From the NCBI GenBank assembly GCA_022570795.1, contig JAKUDP010000004.1:806001-870000 (forward strand): 64,000 nt of DNA, in the 5' to 3' direction. Source of the stretch: Sphaerulina vaccinii. Lineage: Eukaryota > Ascomycota > Dothideomycetes > Mycosphaerellales > Mycosphaerellaceae. The translations under genes and the position numbers were made by a program. Positions 61,879 through 64,000 of the stretch are shown here, piece after piece. Position 1 is the first letter of the stretch, and every line of letters starts with the position of its first letter. The notes beneath the pieces are model-generated. The model was not told the DNA's origin and ran no database searches. It saw only the letters and a program-made list of their open reading frames with translations.

Positions 61879-62930
61879 ATGAAAAAGCCAGTAGAACAAG
61901 ACCATTACAGAGTGCTCGGCATAGCATTGACAGCATCGCCTCCACAAATCAAAAAGGCCTACTATGCTGCAGCAAAGAAGCAGCATCCTGACAAGGTCAC
62001 GCCTTCAAAGATCACTCGATCAACGGTGGACTTTCAGGAGGTGAGCAAGCATACACGTTCATGAGCTTATCTTAAGCAGTTTTGACCTACGAGGTAGCTT
62101 AATGCAGCATACGAGGTCTTGTCAGACGATGTGTTGCGAAACAGATACAACTCACGCTATCCAGTGATCAAGGCACAATGGGACGAGTACGAGAGACATC
62201 TCGAAGTCTGGAAGAAGAAACGGGCAAAAAGAGCAAAGTACACTCAGGAGATGGTCATCATTCGCAGCGTGAACGATGAGTTCAAGGTGCATGGGCATAT
62301 GCTAAAGGATCGTTCTACGTTCTTTAGGAGAGAGATCGAGAAGCCAGGAGAAACTACTATTCGCTTTCCTAATGAGGACGATATAGTGGCTGCTTACGTC
62401 CATTGCGTATACGAAGGTGAGATACAGACAGAGCTCTCGGAGGCCGTACTTCAAGCCCAAGAAGAGGCTGGAATCCCAGGAACGATCAAGGCCGAGTTCA
62501 CATTTCTCGCACAACTTTACGTCTTTGGAGAAAAGATACAAGTAAGCTCTCTTACACATGCACATACCGTTCTGCTGCTCTCACTAACACATCGCACCTG
62601 CTACAGGACAACGCCTTCTGCAACCAAGTCATCACATCCCTCGCAGAAACCATCGACAAACGCGACGCAGCCGGCGGGCGCTTTTTCCCGAACTGCAAAG
62701 TTGTCACAGCAATCTACCAAGGTACACCTATTGGAAGTCCTGCCAGACAGATGATGGTGGATCTCTACGCTGAGAATGCTGGTAAACACTGGTTTCCCCA
62801 ACAAGGATATCAGTACTATCATGCCGAGTTCGCGTACGATTTGGTGAGAGAAGTGTTGGTGCATAAGAATCAGTGTCCACCAAAAGGATTGATTGTGGAT
62901 CAATGTCAGAAGTGGTTCAAGAAGCGATGA
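61879..62930 (+). CDS. J-domain/BTB fusion protein, copy 2 (intact), three exons (309 aa)
   Basis: Exons 61879-62040, 62098-62541 and 62607-62930. Introns are 62041-62097 and 62542-62606; phases close. Residues 1-75 form a J-domain: DHYRVLGIALTASPPQIKKA, HPD in AAKKQHPDKVTP, then AAYEVLSDDVLRNRYNSRY. A basic linker (KKKRAKRAKY) leads to a BTB/POZ-like fold at about 100-215: VNDEFKVHGHMLKDRSTFFR, then FPNEDDIVAAYVHCVYEGEI, LYVFGEKIQDNAFCNQVITS. The C-terminal ~80 residues are a helical extension. J-domains stimulate Hsp70; BTB domains dimerise or dock to Cul3 ligases. Both on one small protein is an unusual arrangement that would link chaperone and ubiquitin systems (inference). Intron 1 is at the same place as in copy 1; intron 2 is absent from copy 1. 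Confidence 0.82.
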
Positions 62931-63531
62931 TCAAGAGGATGATGATTGATGGTCTGTAGATGTTTGTCTACACTTTTCGTATTTCTTTGAGCGTGTTATA
63001 TACCCAATTCACGAAGCTCGCGCTATCTGCGGCAATTGTTCAATCATTGGCAGTCACAGAGTTTGAGCCTTCTGGATCAGTGTTGCCTCTAGTTTGTTCA
63101 CACTCCTACACGACGCGACTGTGCTATCCGTATACTGGCCTCACATCAAGTAATGTGCTGACCAAAGCGGGCTCGTAAGCGCGAAGCTGTTGACACTCAC
63201 TCCAAAGCGGGTGAGGTCAGAAAGAGCGCCAACTTCAGCTTTCACGCTCCATTCATCACATTCATCACATTCCACTCTTCCCTATCCTTCACACCACTTC
63301 AGACAGACACGATATTGAGAGACATGTTCATTGCATTTCATATGAGCGATACTATACAGGAAGAATTCAGCTTTTGTGAGGCTCGCTGCACAGATCGCAG
63401 CTCATGGGAATTCCTTGTTATCGTCAGCCGTCCCATCACAAACATCCACACCAGAAAGAGCATGCCATCATATCCAAAGAGCCTGGAATCGCGCGTGCTT
63501 GCGCGCGTATTGGCGTCGCGTCAATGGACGC
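62931..63531. other. Convergent intergenic region, ~600 bp
   Basis: 3' ends of copy 2 and of the AT-hook protein. A tandem CATTCATCA repeat lies near 63251-63270. No gene is supported. Confidence 0.4.
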
Positions 63532-64000
63532 TTACTTGCTCGCGTTGCGACCTGATCGGCGAGGCTCGCCAGACTCGGTCGCTGCCTTCTTCTTTGGCTT
63601 GGGCTCCTTCTTGGGCGCAGAAGTGCCGTTCTTCGCTGGTCTGCCCTTTTTCTTTGGTGCCTCCTCGCCATTCTCCTTCTTCTCGTCCTTCTTGCCGTCC
63701 TTCTTGGCAGCGCCCTTCTTCTGCTTCTTGGCGCCAGACTCCTCGTCCTTCTTCTCTTCAGCCGTATCTTCGGCCTTGCGCTTATCGCCAGTCTCGGCAT
63801 CGCCATTCTCTTTCTTCTCGGAGTCGCCGTTCTCCTTCTTTTCATCTGCTTTCTTGGTGTCCTCTTCGGTCACGGTCTTCTCCTCGCCCTTGTCCTCCTT
63901 GTGCTTGTCGCCGGCCTTCTCGACATTGAGTTCAGAGGCCTTCTTCACGACATTGTTACCGGAGCGTTCAATGACAACAGCTGGATTATCTGGTTCGGCA
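63532..64000 (-). CDS. Lysine-rich AT-hook/HMGA-like protein, C-terminal part (5' end outside window)
   Basis: The frame is open from the right edge (reading AEPDNPAVVIERSGNNVVKK) to the stop at 63532-63534; at least 155 residues are visible. Composition is almost entirely Lys/Glu/Asp/Ala (EEKKDEESGAKKQKKGAAKK). It contains an AT-hook core, KKKGRPAKNG, and a second Arg-Gly patch at the end (GEPRRSGRNASK). AT-hooks bind the minor groove of A/T DNA, so a chromatin role is likely, but low complexity makes family assignment unsafe. ORFs on the opposite strand are compositional shadows. Confidence 0.7.
   Translation of the reverse strand, partial: AEPDNPAVVIERSGNNVVKKASELNVEKAGDKHKEDKGEEKTVTEEDTKKADEKKENGDSEKKENGDAETGDKRKAEDTAEEKKDEESGAKKQKKGAAKKDGKKDEKKENGEEAPKKKGRPAKNGTSAPKKEPKPKKKAATESGEPRRSGRNASK

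Noticed and set aside
63315..63929. 204-codon Ser/Arg/Pro-rich ORF on the plus strand
   Set aside because: Complement of the Lys/Glu-rich AT-hook protein; low-complexity shadow with no domain.

Overview
This window is gene-dense nuclear DNA from a filamentous ascomycete. Short introns of about 47-75 bp with GTRNGT donors, CTRAC/CTGAC branch points and YAG acceptors, the bZIP factor kapC, a Zn2Cys6 regulator, Dpp5, a sedolisin and a GH78-type secreted enzyme all point to Pezizomycotina. The introner-like introns suggest Dothideomycetes (Mycosphaerellales/Capnodiales); that placement is inference. No tRNA, rRNA, CRISPR or intact transposon was found.

Layout, left to right. 1-10 kb: the end of a Gfo/Idh/MocA oxidoreductase, an unrecognised 600-residue protein with a frame break near its end, a RING-CH membrane E3 ligase, the Rad26/CSB repair ATPase, a decayed ~100-bp tandem repeat, and a conserved unknown. 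11-20 kb: bZIP factor kapC, a small protein with a triplicated 33-bp coding repeat, mitochondrial-type oligoribonuclease, a helical-domain/B-lectin locus cut by one in-frame TGA and followed by a strong hairpin, an acidic unknown and a mitochondrial serine-rich unknown. 21-36.5 kb: accessory DNA with secreted Dpp5, an unknown, a truncated acyl-CoA dehydrogenase-like pseudogene, a LaeA-like methyltransferase, a cytochrome P450, a secreted beta-propeller protein, a Zn2Cys6 factor and an SDR. This looks like a small tailoring cluster without a backbone synthase. 36.8-48.5 kb: housekeeping genes Ski2 and an importin-7/Nmd5-type karyopherin, an F-box-like protein and a YggS/PROSC PLP protein. 49-60 kb: a GPI-anchored GH78-like enzyme, a sedolisin, a kinesin-6-like motor and a mitochondrial PPR protein sharing a 205-bp promoter with the kinesin. 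60-64 kb: a short perfect inverted repeat, two tandem J-domain/BTB genes (first frame-broken, second intact) and a lysine-rich AT-hook protein running off the right edge.

The most striking signal is a family of long introns (149-153 bp) present three times. Intron 3 of the SDR (36299-36451, + strand) and the last intron of the sedolisin (52688-52837, - strand) match over their whole length at about nine positions in ten, although the host genes are unrelated. The neighbouring sedolisin intron (53040-53188) shares both ends and an internal TGTCTCA/TGAGACA stem. These behave as introner-like elements, mobile sequences that insert as spliceable introns.

Splice sites were assigned by eye from frame, consensus and protein continuity. 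Exon coordinates are given where they close in frame; unresolved junctions are stated.
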